Both the position numbers and the translations under genes were made by a program. A stretch of DNA of 64,000 bases from NCBI GenBank assembly GCA_963753545.1, contig CAVWCQ010000008.1, positions 2,480,001-2,544,000 of the forward strand. Reading direction: 5' to 3'. This document shows, one piece after another, positions 49,674 to 58,489 of this stretch. Within the stretch, counting starts at the first letter, position 1; the number at the start of each line of letters is the position of its first letter. Below the pieces are notes generated by a model. That model worked only from the letters and a program-made list of their open reading frames with translations. It made no database searches and was not told the DNA's origin. This DNA is from CAVWCQ01 sp963753545. GTDB taxonomy: Bacteria; Chloroflexota; Anaerolineae; Aggregatilineales; Aggregatilineaceae.

Positions 49674-49696
49674 TCAAAAACAGCTTTGCACACAGC

Positions 49697-50887
49697 CTAT
49701 GTAAAATCTCGGAGCTGGCGCGAGCGGCGAGGATGTCGCAGGCGGCGCAGCGCCTTGCCCTCAATCTGGCGGATTCGTTCGCGCGTAAGGCCAAACTTTT
49801 GCCCGACTTCCTCAAGTGTGTAACTTCGACCATTCTGAAGGCCAAAACGCAGCCGTAAGATACGCGCTTCACGTGCCGTCAAAGTACCCAGAACTTCTTC
49901 GACCTTTTCGCGCAGCAAATTCTGGTAGGCACTCTGAGTAGGCGTCGGCGTTGTCAGATCCTCAATAAAACTACCCAGTTCGCTGTCTTCTTCTTCGCCA
50001 ACAGGTCGTTCCAGGCTCATTGGACGCCAGCTTACCTTGAGCATCCACTGCACTTTACGCGGTTCAATATCCATCCGGACCGCAATTTCTTCAGGAGTTG
50101 GTTTACGCCCGTTTTCCTGTTCAAGTTGGCGGGCCACTTTGTACAGGCGGCGGATACGATCCGACATATGGACCGGGACGCGAATCGTCCTGCCCTGGTC
50201 GGCAATGGCGCGAGTAATCGTCTGGCGAATCCACCATGTCGCGTAGGTGCTAAAACGGTAGCCGCGTGTGTAATCGAATTTTTCGACGGCTTTCATCAGG
50301 CCGAGATTACCTTCCTGGATCAGATCAAGGAAGTGGACGCCGCGGCCCATATATTTTTTGGCGATACTGACAACCAGCCGCGTATTCGCTTTGATGAGAT
50401 GATCGCGGGCGGCTTTCCCATCTTCAACGGCTTCTTCCAGGCGTCGAATATAGTCCGGATCAGCACTACTGTCCAGGCGGGACAATTCGGCCCGCGCCGC
50501 ATTACCTATTTCCAGGCGCTTAGCCAGGTCGACTTCTTCTTCTGTCGTCAGCAGGGGAACGCGGGCCATTTCTTTGAGGTAGAGGCCCACCGTATCGTCC
50601 GAAGACACGCCGCTCAGATCGAACGTGTCATCATCATCTTCATCTTCTAAATCGTCGTCCAGTTTAGCCGGATCACTCTCTCCCGGCTTACTGCCAAAAA
50701 CTTCTACCCCGGCAGCGTTTAACCACAGGAAAATTTCTTCGAGCCGTTCCATCAACTCGTCGGCATCGGGTACTAGTTCTAGAATGTCGTCGGTCGTCAA
50801 AAAACCCTGATTATCAGCTTTTTCCAACAGTGCTGCCATCAGGTCCAAGTCTTTTTTCTGCCTACCAGCATCGCTGTAGTCTTCCAA
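49697..50887 (-). CDS. rpoD: Housekeeping RNA polymerase sigma factor (sigma-70/SigA)
   Basis: The 396 residues contain an N-terminal region 1.1-like part, an acidic spacer (DDDLEDEDDDD), region 1.2 (DTVGLYLKEMARVPLL), region 2 with FDYTRGYRFSTYATWWIRQ, region 3 and region 4 with ARILRLRFGL and LTRERIRQIEGKALRRLR. The region 2.4 and 4.2 residues that read TATAAT and TTGACA are conserved, in line with the consensus promoters in this window. The start is TTG at 50887 with AGGGGGAT ahead of it. It is downstream of yceD. Confidence 0.96.
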   Translation of the reverse strand: MEDYSDAGRQKKDLDLMAALLEKADNQGFLTTDDILELVPDADELMERLEEIFLWLNAAGVEVFGSKPGESDPAKLDDDLEDEDDDDTFDLSGVSSDDTVGLYLKEMARVPLLTTEEEVDLAKRLEIGNAARAELSRLDSSADPDYIRRLEEAVEDGKAARDHLIKANTRLVVSIAKKYMGRGVHFLDLIQEGNLGLMKAVEKFDYTRGYRFSTYATWWIRQTITRAIADQGRTIRVPVHMSDRIRRLYKVARQLEQENGRKPTPEEIAVRMDIEPRKVQWMLKVSWRPMSLERPVGEEEDSELGSFIEDLTTPTPTQSAYQNLLREKVEEVLGTLTAREARILRLRFGLQNGRSYTLEEVGQKFGLTRERIRQIEGKALRRLRHPRRSRQLRDFT

Positions 50888-50929
50888 AGCAGGATCCCCC
50901 TTACTTAATCAGATACAGCTTTCGACCGA

Positions 50930-51484
50930 TTATTCTTGATGGTTATTCTTCTCATCGTCCAGACGATCACGCAAAATGGCAAAGCGTGGATCAATGTTGT
51001 CCTGTTCGCAGTCACAGGGACCCTCGTTCAGGTTATGACCGCACTCCGGGCATAAACCCAGGCAATCTGGACGACACAATATTCCCATTGGCATAGCTAT
51101 AATAGCTTCTTCGCGCAGCAGCGGAGCCAGGTCCAAAAAACCTGTTTCCTCCACGAAGTAAGCAGCATCATCCGTTGGTGGATAGGTGAATAACTCTTCA
51201 ACTTCAAGCGGAACAGGAACAAAAGTAGGAGTCAAACAGCGAGAGCATTCCATTACAACAGTAGTTTCCAGGGTGGCCTGAACCAGAATGCCTCGTGAAT
51301 TACGACTAAGCCGCACCTTGCCGCTGAGATTGTCGAGTTCCAGATCATCGGCAATCTGTATACGGGGATAATCCAGTTCTAATTCGCGCTGGTATCCCAC
51401 GCCTTCGGCAAGTAAGAAACCCACATTGATTCGTAGGACGCGGCGATTTACATAGTGGGAATTAGTCACGATACAAGCCTTCAA
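50930..51484 (-). CDS. yceD: YceD/DUF177 family protein
   Basis: YceD affects 23S rRNA accumulation in E. coli and plants; its mechanism is unclear. The protein has the DUF177 layout: a beta-rich N-terminal part, CSRCLTPTFVPV, EELFTYPP and the C-terminal cysteine-rich LCRPDCLGLCPECGHNLNEG. The latter, with C-x3-C-x2-C-x2-C spacing, suggests a metal site. The start is uncertain: TTG at 51484, or GTG at 51469 with an AAGG site. It is usually next to rpmF, which here is 22 kb away. Instead it leads the rpoD transcript, behind a strong promoter and a leader terminator. Confidence 0.9.
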   Translation of the reverse strand: MKACIVTNSHYVNRRVLRINVGFLLAEGVGYQRELELDYPRIQIADDLELDNLSGKVRLSRNSRGILVQATLETTVVMECSRCLTPTFVPVPLEVEELFTYPPTDDAAYFVEETGFLDLAPLLREEAIIAMPMGILCRPDCLGLCPECGHNLNEGPCDCEQDNIDPRFAILRDRLDDEKNNHQE

Positions 51485-51498
51485 TCGGCGGCACTAAA

Positions 51499-51540
51499 AA
51501 ACTAAGCCGCTAGCTCTTTTCAAAAGCTATAGAAGCGGCT
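51499..51540 (-). terminator. Intrinsic terminator in the yceD leader (possible attenuator)
   Basis: The minus strand carries a 7-base stem (51534-51540 with 51505-51511) that encloses a second, AT-rich helix, followed by TAGTTTTTT. No gene lies between it and the promoter at 51573-51601, so it would stop transcription before yceD and rpoD unless relieved. Confidence 0.65.
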
Positions 51541-51572
51541 CCTCTCGAACTTCTGTTACTATCAGTGACATG

Positions 51573-51601
51573 ATTATAACAATTCCTGTATTTGATGTCA
51601 A
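51573..51601 (-). promoter_or_regulatory. Consensus sigma-70 promoter for yceD-rpoD
   Basis: The minus strand has a perfect TTGACA (51596-51601) and a perfect TATAAT (51573-51578) with 17 bases between. It is the best promoter in the window and lies about 90 bases upstream of yceD. Confidence 0.9.
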
Positions 51602-51703
51602 GTTACACGCTGTTCTATTAATTAGTATTAAACTACCATTTGACTGCACAGCCTCTCACTTTGATTCTTACCATTTCTCACTCAAGACTGGCGCAGACCA
51701 CCA

Positions 51704-51733
51704 ATTTACGCGCGTGACCAAATCCGGTATAAT
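51704..51733 (+). promoter_or_regulatory. Promoter of the rmlD-like glycan run
   Basis: TATAAT (51728-51733) is preceded by TTTACG 17 bases upstream, 52 bases before the start of the rmlD-like gene. The remaining ~100 bases of this divergent region are AT rich and hold no gene. Confidence 0.55.
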
Positions 51734-51784
51734 CGCGCTCCGTGTTACGGGCCACAGCCCTTGTCCAATGAATTGAAGTTCACT

Positions 51785-52633
51785 ATGCGAATACTTATAA
51801 CCGGAGCTGCAGGGCACCTGGGGCAGCAGATCGCTGCACAATTGCAGGCCCATACCGTAACAGGTGTTGATATCAATACAATGGATATCACAGACAGGCA
51901 GGCTGTCCAGCAGACTTTCGCTTCTGTCCAGCCAGAACTCGTGATTCACTGCGCAGCCCTGACTGCTGTGGATTACTGTGCGGAACATCCCCAGGAAGCT
52001 CTGAGAGCAAATGCTGTAGGCACCAAAAACATAACGTTGGCGTGCCAGTCTCACCAGGCTGCGCTGCTTTATGTGAGCACCAATGAAGTTTTTGCCGGAT
52101 TGCCGGGTCGTTTTTACGGAGAGTATGATTTAGCGGAACCTGCTAATCCATATGCTTATAGCAAATGGGTCGGTGAACAGATCGTGCGTGAACTACTGCC
52201 CCAGCACTATATCGTGCGCACATCATGGCTTTTTGCCCCCGGGGGCAAAAACTTTCTCCATAAGATTCTTAACATGGCTCGCGAAGGCACCCCCTTGCGT
52301 GTGGTGACGAATGAGATCAGCAGTCCAACTTACAGCGTCGATTTGGCGGAGGCTATCGTTCGTCTGATAAAAACCGAGCAGTATGGTATCTATCATCTGG
52401 TAAACGATGGATATGCCTCGCGCTATTCGTTCGCTCGCCATGCACTCGATCTGGCCGGGTTCGCTGAAACACCGATTGAACCTGTAGGACTGGTCGAGTA
52501 CTGGCGCGCCTCGCGGCCCCCAGAACATGCCGTACTCAAGAATTTTATGGCAGCAGAACTCGGCATTACCTTACGCCCCTGGCAGGATGCGCTTGCCGCC
52601 TTTTTAGGTAGTGAACAACTATTGAAGAAGTAG
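51785..52633 (+). CDS. RmlD-like NAD(P)-dependent sugar nucleotide reductase
   Basis: The 282-residue short-chain dehydrogenase is of the dTDP-4-dehydrorhamnose reductase type. It has the nucleotide motif ITGAAGHLGQQI, DITDRQAVQQTF, VIHCAALTAVDYCAEHP, the YAYSKWVGE active site (Y-x3-K) and RTSWLFAPGGKNF. No other rml gene is in the window, so the sugar product is uncertain; relatives also reduce other keto sugars. The start at 51785 (MRILITGAAG) fits the family; an ATG 24 bases upstream is less likely. It heads a run of glycosyltransferases. Confidence 0.86.
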   Translation: MRILITGAAGHLGQQIAAQLQAHTVTGVDINTMDITDRQAVQQTFASVQPELVIHCAALTAVDYCAEHPQEALRANAVGTKNITLACQSHQAALLYVSTNEVFAGLPGRFYGEYDLAEPANPYAYSKWVGEQIVRELLPQHYIVRTSWLFAPGGKNFLHKILNMAREGTPLRVVTNEISSPTYSVDLAEAIVRLIKTEQYGIYHLVNDGYASRYSFARHALDLAGFAETPIEPVGLVEYWRASRPPEHAVLKNFMAAELGITLRPWQDALAAFLGSEQLLKK

Positions 52634-52638
52634 GCCTT

Positions 52639-53610
52639 ATGGTGGAACGATTGTCGATCATCATTCCTAACTGGAACGGCGCGCGTCATTTGCCGCCATG
52701 CCTGGATGCGCTTCGTGCACAGACATATGGCGATATCGAAGTCATCGTAGCCGATAACGCATCGTCAGATGGTTCACGCGACTTGCTGGCTGAGCAATAT
52801 CCAGAGGTTCATGTGGTGGCGCTGGCAACCAATACAGGGTTTACCGGTGCTTGCAACGCGGGAATGAAGATAGCGACCGGTGATTTTTTTGCCCTGCTCA
52901 ACAATGATACCGAGGTTGAATCCAGTTGGGCTGCCGCAGTTGTCGACGCCTTTGCCCGCCATCCAGAAGCAGGGCTGATTGCTTCCAAGATGCTGCTTTT
53001 TGACCGCCGGGATCACTTCCATACTGCCGGAGACCTCTACCGGGTTGATGGCCGACTGATCAATCGCGGGGTATGGGAGCAGGACAACGGGCAGTACGAC
53101 CAGGAGGAATACGTCTTTAGCGCCTGCGGCGGATCGTCGGCCTACCGACGCTCTATGCTTGATGAAATCGGTTTGCTGGACGACGATTTCTTTTTCTCGT
53201 GTGAGGATATGGATCTCGCGTGGCGTGCTCAATTGGCCGACTACCGCTGCTTATACGCACCTAAGGCCGTTGTTTACCACCAGTTAGCCGCGACGGGCGG
53301 TGGTGTCACAGCCAGTTATTATGACGGTCGGAACATGATCTGGATTTTAATCAAAGATTATCCAGCAGCGCTGTGGCGTAAACATGCGGGGAAAATCCTC
53401 CGCGCGCAATTCCGTTTGGCCTTGGATGCGCTGCGGGCCTGGCGGGGACAGGCGGCTCGCGCTCGGCTGCGTGGCATGTTGGCCGGATTGGTCAGCATTC
53501 CCAAGATGCTGCGCAAACGGCGCGCTATTCAGCAGAGTCGACGTGTAACCATAGAGTATTTGGAATCCATTTTGACGCCTGTGCCTTCTCGCCGGACGCC
53601 AGGAGCATGA
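52639..53610 (+). CDS. GT2 family glycosyltransferase
   Basis: The 323-residue protein has a GT-A fold of family 2. It has LSIIIPNWNGARHLPPCL, IVADNASSDGSRDLL, the metal-binding DxD-like LLNNDTEVE and FFFSCEDMDLAWRAQLADY, followed by a helical C-terminus. It resembles rhamnosyl- and other O-antigen-type transferases. The start lies 5 bases after the rmlD-like stop. It probably adds a sugar to a lipid-linked or cell-surface glycan. Confidence 0.88.
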   Translation: MVERLSIIIPNWNGARHLPPCLDALRAQTYGDIEVIVADNASSDGSRDLLAEQYPEVHVVALATNTGFTGACNAGMKIATGDFFALLNNDTEVESSWAAAVVDAFARHPEAGLIASKMLLFDRRDHFHTAGDLYRVDGRLINRGVWEQDNGQYDQEEYVFSACGGSSAYRRSMLDEIGLLDDDFFFSCEDMDLAWRAQLADYRCLYAPKAVVYHQLAATGGGVTASYYDGRNMIWILIKDYPAALWRKHAGKILRAQFRLALDALRAWRGQAARARLRGMLAGLVSIPKMLRKRRAIQQSRRVTIEYLESILTPVPSRRTPGA

Positions 53611-53656
53611 GATTGGAGTCCCCTTTGTCCAACACCTATTCACCCCGGAAAAACCG

Positions 53657-54391
53657 TTGCTCTCAATTGTCGTGCCTGCCTATAACGAAGAAGCGCGGCT
53701 GTCGGGTAGTTTAAGGGCAATAGCGGAATATGTTGCCCAACAAATATTTCCCGTTGAAGTCGTCATTGTCGACAATAACAGCACGGACCGTACAGGTGAG
53801 ATATCACAGGAATTTGCGGAAGAACTACCCTATATACGCGTCATATTCGAAAAGAGGCAGGGTAAAGGTGCAGCAGTTCGTACAGGGATGCTGGCGGCTC
53901 AAGGAACCTATCGCTTCATCTGCGATGCCGACCTGTCCATGCCCATTAGCGATATCTCAAAATTTCTGCCCCCTCAGCTTGATGGATACGATATTGCCAT
54001 CGCCTCACGCGAAGCTCCCGGCGCGGTGCGTTATAATGAACCCTGGTACCGCCATTTGATGGGGCGCGTATTCAATACCATCGTGCGGCTGCTGGCTGTG
54101 CATGGGTTTCAGGATACGCAGTGTGGGTTTAAGATGTTCAGCGAGGCTGCTGCTGAAGACCTCTTTCCCCTGCAAACGCTGGATGGGTGGAGTTTTGATG
54201 TTGAAGTGCTTTATGCGGCTCAGAAACGGGGTTATCAAATTGTGGAGGTGCCGATCCACTGGTATTACAAAGCCAACACGCGTATCCATCCGATCAGCGA
54301 TTCAATTGACATGTTCCTTGAAGTGATCAAGATACGCCGTAAAGGACGACGCGGCCTTTATACGCGTCCTCGCGATCATGGTAAAAGCTGA
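53657..54391 (+). CDS. Dolichyl-phosphate-glucose/mannose synthase-like GT2 glycosyltransferase
   Basis: The 244 residues carry LSIVVPAYNEEARL, VVIVDNNSTDRTGEI, the FICDADLSMPI motif and QDTQCGFKMFSE of the ALG5/DPM1 group, which load polyprenyl phosphate with hexose. The visible start is a poor TTG at 53657. An ATG at 53607 overlaps the previous stop (ATGA) and would read in if the A run near 53650 lacked one base; that would give MRLESPLSNTYSPRKKPLLS. A one-base deletion is therefore likely here. A polyprenyl-phosphate sugar could feed the GT-C-like protein at 32697-34281. Confidence 0.82.
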   Translation: MLSIVVPAYNEEARLSGSLRAIAEYVAQQIFPVEVVIVDNNSTDRTGEISQEFAEELPYIRVIFEKRQGKGAAVRTGMLAAQGTYRFICDADLSMPISDISKFLPPQLDGYDIAIASREAPGAVRYNEPWYRHLMGRVFNTIVRLLAVHGFQDTQCGFKMFSEAAAEDLFPLQTLDGWSFDVEVLYAAQKRGYQIVEVPIHWYYKANTRIHPISDSIDMFLEVIKIRRKGRRGLYTRPRDHGKS

Positions 54392-55013
54392 TCTGAGCTT
54401 TGAGTACAACCTGCGCGACCAGGGATTCAGCCGAATCGCTGGAGTAGATGAGGCCGGGCGCGGCGCGTGGGCAGGTCCGGTTGTGGCGGGAGCAGTGATC
54501 TTACCCCTGGATCGCTTCGATCTGGCACATGCACTGGAAGGCGTCAACGATTCCAAACAGCTTTCGGCAGTCGTGCGCGAGACGCTGCTGCCGCGTATCA
54601 TGGAAGTCGCCGTGGCAGTCAGCATCGGCTATGCCACACACACCGAAATCGATGAAATTGGCATTGTCCCAGCAACCCGGTTAGCCATGCGGCGCGCCCT
54701 GGGAGCACTAAGCGTGCAGCCTGATGTCTTGTTAAGTGACGCCATGCCGCTACCGGAACTGAAGCTGCCCTGTGTGCCGTTGATCAGAGGCGATCAGAAG
54801 TCGCTGAGTATTGCCGCAGCAAGCATCGCCGCGAAGGTCACCCGCGACCAATTCATAAATCAACTGGACGAGCTTTTTCCCCAATATGGCTTCATGATTC
54901 ACAAAGGCTACGGCACGGCGCTGCACCAGCGTGCCCTCCAACAATTCGGCCCCTGCCATGCGCACCGTATGACCTTTGCGCCAATCCGGGCCATTCTCGA
55001 AGCCCGCCAATAG
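54378..55013 (+). CDS. rnhB: Ribonuclease HII
   Basis: RNase HII cuts RNA in RNA-DNA hybrids and at single ribonucleotides. The 211 residues contain IAGVDEAGRGAWAGPVVAGAVIL with the first catalytic D-E pair, GVNDSKQLSA, DVLLSDAMPLP and KSLSIAAASIAAKVTRD. They end with HKGYGTALHQRAL. The start overlaps the upstream glycosyltransferase by 14 bases. It looks like a housekeeping passenger in the glycan run. Confidence 0.95.
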   Translation: MVKADLSFEYNLRDQGFSRIAGVDEAGRGAWAGPVVAGAVILPLDRFDLAHALEGVNDSKQLSAVVRETLLPRIMEVAVAVSIGYATHTEIDEIGIVPATRLAMRRALGALSVQPDVLLSDAMPLPELKLPCVPLIRGDQKSLSIAAASIAAKVTRDQFINQLDELFPQYGFMIHKGYGTALHQRALQQFGPCHAHRMTFAPIRAILEARQ

Positions 55014-55022
55014 GAGATCGGT

Positions 55023-56128
55023 ATGAAACTGGCCCTCGTTCACGACTGGCTCAACCAGATCGGCGGCGCGGAGGACGTGCTGAAAACGCTGGTTTCGATC
55101 TATCCCGAAGCGCCGGTCTACACCAGCATGTATGCGCGCGATCTGATGCCGGATGAATACCGGGCATGGGACATTCGCACCACGTGGCTGGATCATTTGC
55201 CGGGTATTCACAACCATCACCAGCGCTATTTACCGCTTTACCCGCTGGCCTTTGACCGCCTGAACCTATCCGATTATGACGTGGTACTCAGCAACAAAAG
55301 TGGGTTCTGTCACGGCGTAAAAACCGGAAAAGACGCGCTGCACATCTGCTACTGTCTGGCCCCGACGCGCTATATCTGGGATTTGCCGTCTTACCTCGCC
55401 CGTGAACATTTTGGAACCAGCACTCGCCTTGCTGCCAAGCTCGTCGCTGCCCTTTACAAACGATGGGACTATGCGGCGGCGCAGCGTGTGGATCATTTCA
55501 TCGCCATCAGCAGCGAAATTCAGGCGCGCATCCGGCGCTACTACAACCGCAACTCGACCATCATTTATCCCCCGGCAGAAGTGGCAGAGCGCTTCGCCCC
55601 ATCCCCGATCACGGAAGATTATTTCCTGATCGTCTCGCGCTTGATTCCATACAAGCGGATCGATCTGGCGGTGCAGGCCTGCACGCGGCTCGGTTTACCG
55701 CTTCTGATCGGCGGCAGCGGGCGAGATCGCGAACAACTCGAAGCAATGGCTGGGCCAACGGTCAAGTTCCTGGGCTATGTGCCTGAAAAGATTTACCCGA
55801 TCTGATGGCCCGCTGCCGGGCATTTATCTTCCCTGGCCTGGAAGACTTCGGTATTACGCCCGTCCAGGCGCAGGCAGCGGGCCGCCCCGTGATCGCATTT
55901 AAGGGCGGCGGGGCACTTGACACGGTAATCCCCGGAAAAACCGGGCTGTTTTTCGAGCAGCAGACCGTCGAGTCGCTGATGCAGGCTTTGCAAACCTTCG
56001 ACGGCTGCCAGTTTGATCCAGTAGTCCTCCACGCACACGCCATGCAATTTGATGCGGCCATTTTCCAACACGCGATCACAGACTATGTTGACCAGGCGTG
56101 GGATGCATTTCGAAATAACAAAGGATGA
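55023..56128 (+). CDS. GT4 family glycosyltransferase (one-base frameshift)
   Basis: The protein begins KLALVHDWLNQIGGAEDVL and continues with APTRYIWDLPSY, the acceptor-side IAISSEIQARIRRYY and the donor-side DYFLIVSRLIPYKRIDL and GSGRDREQLE. The frame ends at EKIYPI. One base is missing near 55798, and the next frame continues DLMARCRAFIFPGLEDFGITPVQAQAAGRPV with the GT4 E-x7-E signature. The repaired length is about 368. It resembles mannosyltransferases of the WbaZ type. Donor and acceptor are unknown. Confidence 0.86.
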
Positions 56129-56168
56129 GGAATATCCTTAACGCATTCTACCCGTAGGCTGAGCGCCC

Positions 56169-56198
56169 TTTCCACGTCTATTGAGGCTGCGTTATAAT
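56169..56198 (+). promoter_or_regulatory. Putative promoter of moxR
   Basis: A consensus TATAAT (56193-56198) is preceded by TTTCCA (56169-56174) with an 18-base gap, 42 bases upstream of the moxR start. Confidence 0.45.
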
Positions 56199-56239
56199 CT
56201 CCGCAGTTTAGACCCAATCTATTAAAGGCATGATGCCAT

Positions 56240-57196
56240 ATGAATATCGTTCAGTCTGTTGCCGAACGAATTATCGACAATGTAGCGCGGGTCATTATCG
56301 GCAAGCGCAACGAGGTTCGGCTCACAGTTTTAGGACTGCTGTGCCAGGGCCATATCCTGATCGAAGATGTGCCCGGTGTGGGCAAAACGATGCTGGCTCG
56401 TGCCCTGGCCCGTTCAATTGGTGCTTCTTTCAGCCGCATCCAATTTACGCCTGACATGCTGCCCTCGGATGTGACCGGGGTATCCGTTTTTAACCAGCGC
56501 ACGCGTGAATTTGAATTTCGCCCCGGCCCGATTATGTCGCAAATCGTTCTGACCGACGAAATCAACCGCGCCACGCCCAAAACGCAGGCGGCGCTGCTCG
56601 AAGCAATGGAAGAAAAACAGCTTACCGTTGACGGCATCACTTATCCGCTGGGCGATCCATTCCTGGTTATTGCGACGCAGAACCCGATTGAGTACGAGGG
56701 GACGTTTCCGCTACCCGAAGCCCAGTTAGACCGTTTTATCGCGCGTATTCGCCTGGGCTACCCGACCCCCCAGGAAGAAATCGCGATGCTCGATTCGCAG
56801 CAGTACCAGCACCCCCTCGCAACGTTGCAGCAGGTCGTGTCGGTAGAAGAACTGCTCACCGCGCAGCGTTCGGTGCGGGAAGTCTATCTGAATCCCGATA
56901 TCAAAAATTACATCGTTAATCTGGTCACGACATCCCGCCAGCACCCAGATGTTTACCTGGGGGCCAGCCCACGCGGCGCACTGGCGCTGTACCGCACGTC
57001 ACAGGCCCGCGCGGCGGCTGTCGGGCGCGACTACGTGATTCCGGACGATGTAAAAGCCCTGGCTGAAATAACCCTGTCGCACCGGATCATTGTTGGGCCG
57101 AACGCGCGTATCAAGGATATTTCGTCCACCAGCATTGTACGGAGCATCCTCAACACTGTCCCGGTCCCCGGCGCTACTGTCGGCACGCGTTATTAA
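56240..57196 (+). CDS. MoxR family AAA+ ATPase
   Basis: The 318 residues are a MoxR chaperone-type ATPase. It has Walker A DVPGVGKTMLA, the TPDMLPSDVTG loop, Walker B LTDEINRATPKTQ and ATQNPIEYEGTFPLPEAQLDRF, with the C-terminal lid. MoxR proteins work with a DUF58/VWA partner to mature or remodel complexes. The DUF58 gene follows by 9 bases, the classical pair. The target is unknown. Confidence 0.95.
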   Translation: MNIVQSVAERIIDNVARVIIGKRNEVRLTVLGLLCQGHILIEDVPGVGKTMLARALARSIGASFSRIQFTPDMLPSDVTGVSVFNQRTREFEFRPGPIMSQIVLTDEINRATPKTQAALLEAMEEKQLTVDGITYPLGDPFLVIATQNPIEYEGTFPLPEAQLDRFIARIRLGYPTPQEEIAMLDSQQYQHPLATLQQVVSVEELLTAQRSVREVYLNPDIKNYIVNLVTTSRQHPDVYLGASPRGALALYRTSQARAAAVGRDYVIPDDVKALAEITLSHRIIVGPNARIKDISSTSIVRSILNTVPVPGATVGTRY

Positions 57197-57205
57197 TCCC
57201 GCATA

Positions 57206-58474
57206 ATGGCAAACAGGCGCAATGCGTTTTACGTCCTCCTGATTCTCAGCCTGCTGCTTGGCGTAGGCAGCGGGCGAACCTTCTTTTTCCACCTCGCCTA
57301 TGCACTGGGAGCGATTCTGGCGGGATCGCTCATCTGGGCCTGGACATCGGTCAACTGGATCAGCATTGCCCGCTACACCCCCGCCCGCCGTGCCCAGGTC
57401 GGACGCGCTCTGGACGAGGTTTTTGTCATTCACAACCGGGGGATTCTCCCGAAGTTGTGGCTGGAAGTCCGCGACCATTCCACTCTGCCCAATCACAGCG
57501 CCAGTCACGTCGTGCCGACCCTTCTGCCCCGCCGCCGTTACCGCTGGGAAGCCCATACGATCTGCACAAGACGAGGCGAATACACGCTAGGACCGATGAC
57601 GGTCATTAGCGGCGACCCTTTTGGATTATTCCAGTTTCCGCGCCAGATCGCGGCGCTGTCGTCCATCATTGTTTATCCACCTACCGTACCCATTCACCGC
57701 TTCGCGACCCCCATCGGCACGCTCTCCGGAGGGGAGGCAGTGCGCCGGCGTGCTCATTTTGTCACCACCAATGCCGCCGGTGTACGCGATTATCAACCGG
57801 GAGACAGCTTTAACCGGATTCACTGGCGCAGCAGTGCCCGCAAAGATCGCCTGTTGGTCAAAGAGTTTGAACTGGATCCGCTGGCGGATGTCTGGGTTTT
57901 TCTCGATATCTCGCGGGGATCACTGGTCGAACGTCCACAGGCGCGCGCCGATTTGGGTAACATTTACGCGCCACCTCCTAATTTGCCGCCGTCAACCGAA
58001 GAATACGCCATCACGATTGCGGCCTCGCTCGTCCAGTACTTTGTTGACAAAGGGAGGGCGCTGGGGTTCGCCACGTATGCGCCGCACCGTGAAATTGTCC
58101 AGCCGGATCGCGGCCCCCGCCAACTCACCCGCATCCTGGAGATTCTGGCAGTCGCCCGCAGTGAATCGGATGTGTCGCTGTACCAGATGTTGGAGCTGGA
58201 AGCTACCTACCTGACACGCGGTACGACGCTGGTCGTCGTTACGGCTTCGCAGGATGAAAACTGGGTCGCGGCAACGCATATCCTCGCCCGACGCGGCATC
58301 CGGGTGGTATGCGTCCTGATCGATCCACGCAGTTTTGGTGGAACTGTGCCAGCCACATATGATGTGCGGGTCATGGCGGAAGCCGCCGGAGCCTTTGTCT
58401 ATTCGATCCAGCAGGATGATGATATCACGGCGGCGCTCAGTTACCACAGCAGTGTCATGCGGCCTAGATTCTAA
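57206..58474 (+). CDS. DUF58 (VWA-like) membrane protein, MoxR partner
   Basis: The 422-residue protein has two N-terminal membrane helices (about 8-40) and a beta-rich stretch. The DUF58 core DYQPGDSFNRIHWRSSARKDRLLVKEF is followed by a VWA-like fold starting DVWVFLDISRGS. The arrangement next to moxR is typical and suggests joint action at the membrane. The frame is intact. Confidence 0.9.
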   Translation: MANRRNAFYVLLILSLLLGVGSGRTFFFHLAYALGAILAGSLIWAWTSVNWISIARYTPARRAQVGRALDEVFVIHNRGILPKLWLEVRDHSTLPNHSASHVVPTLLPRRRYRWEAHTICTRRGEYTLGPMTVISGDPFGLFQFPRQIAALSSIIVYPPTVPIHRFATPIGTLSGGEAVRRRAHFVTTNAAGVRDYQPGDSFNRIHWRSSARKDRLLVKEFELDPLADVWVFLDISRGSLVERPQARADLGNIYAPPPNLPPSTEEYAITIAASLVQYFVDKGRALGFATYAPHREIVQPDRGPRQLTRILEILAVARSESDVSLYQMLELEATYLTRGTTLVVVTASQDENWVAATHILARRGIRVVCVLIDPRSFGGTVPATYDVRVMAEAAGAFVYSIQQDDDITAALSYHSSVMRPRF

Positions 58475-58489
58475 CCTGAGAGGTTTGTC

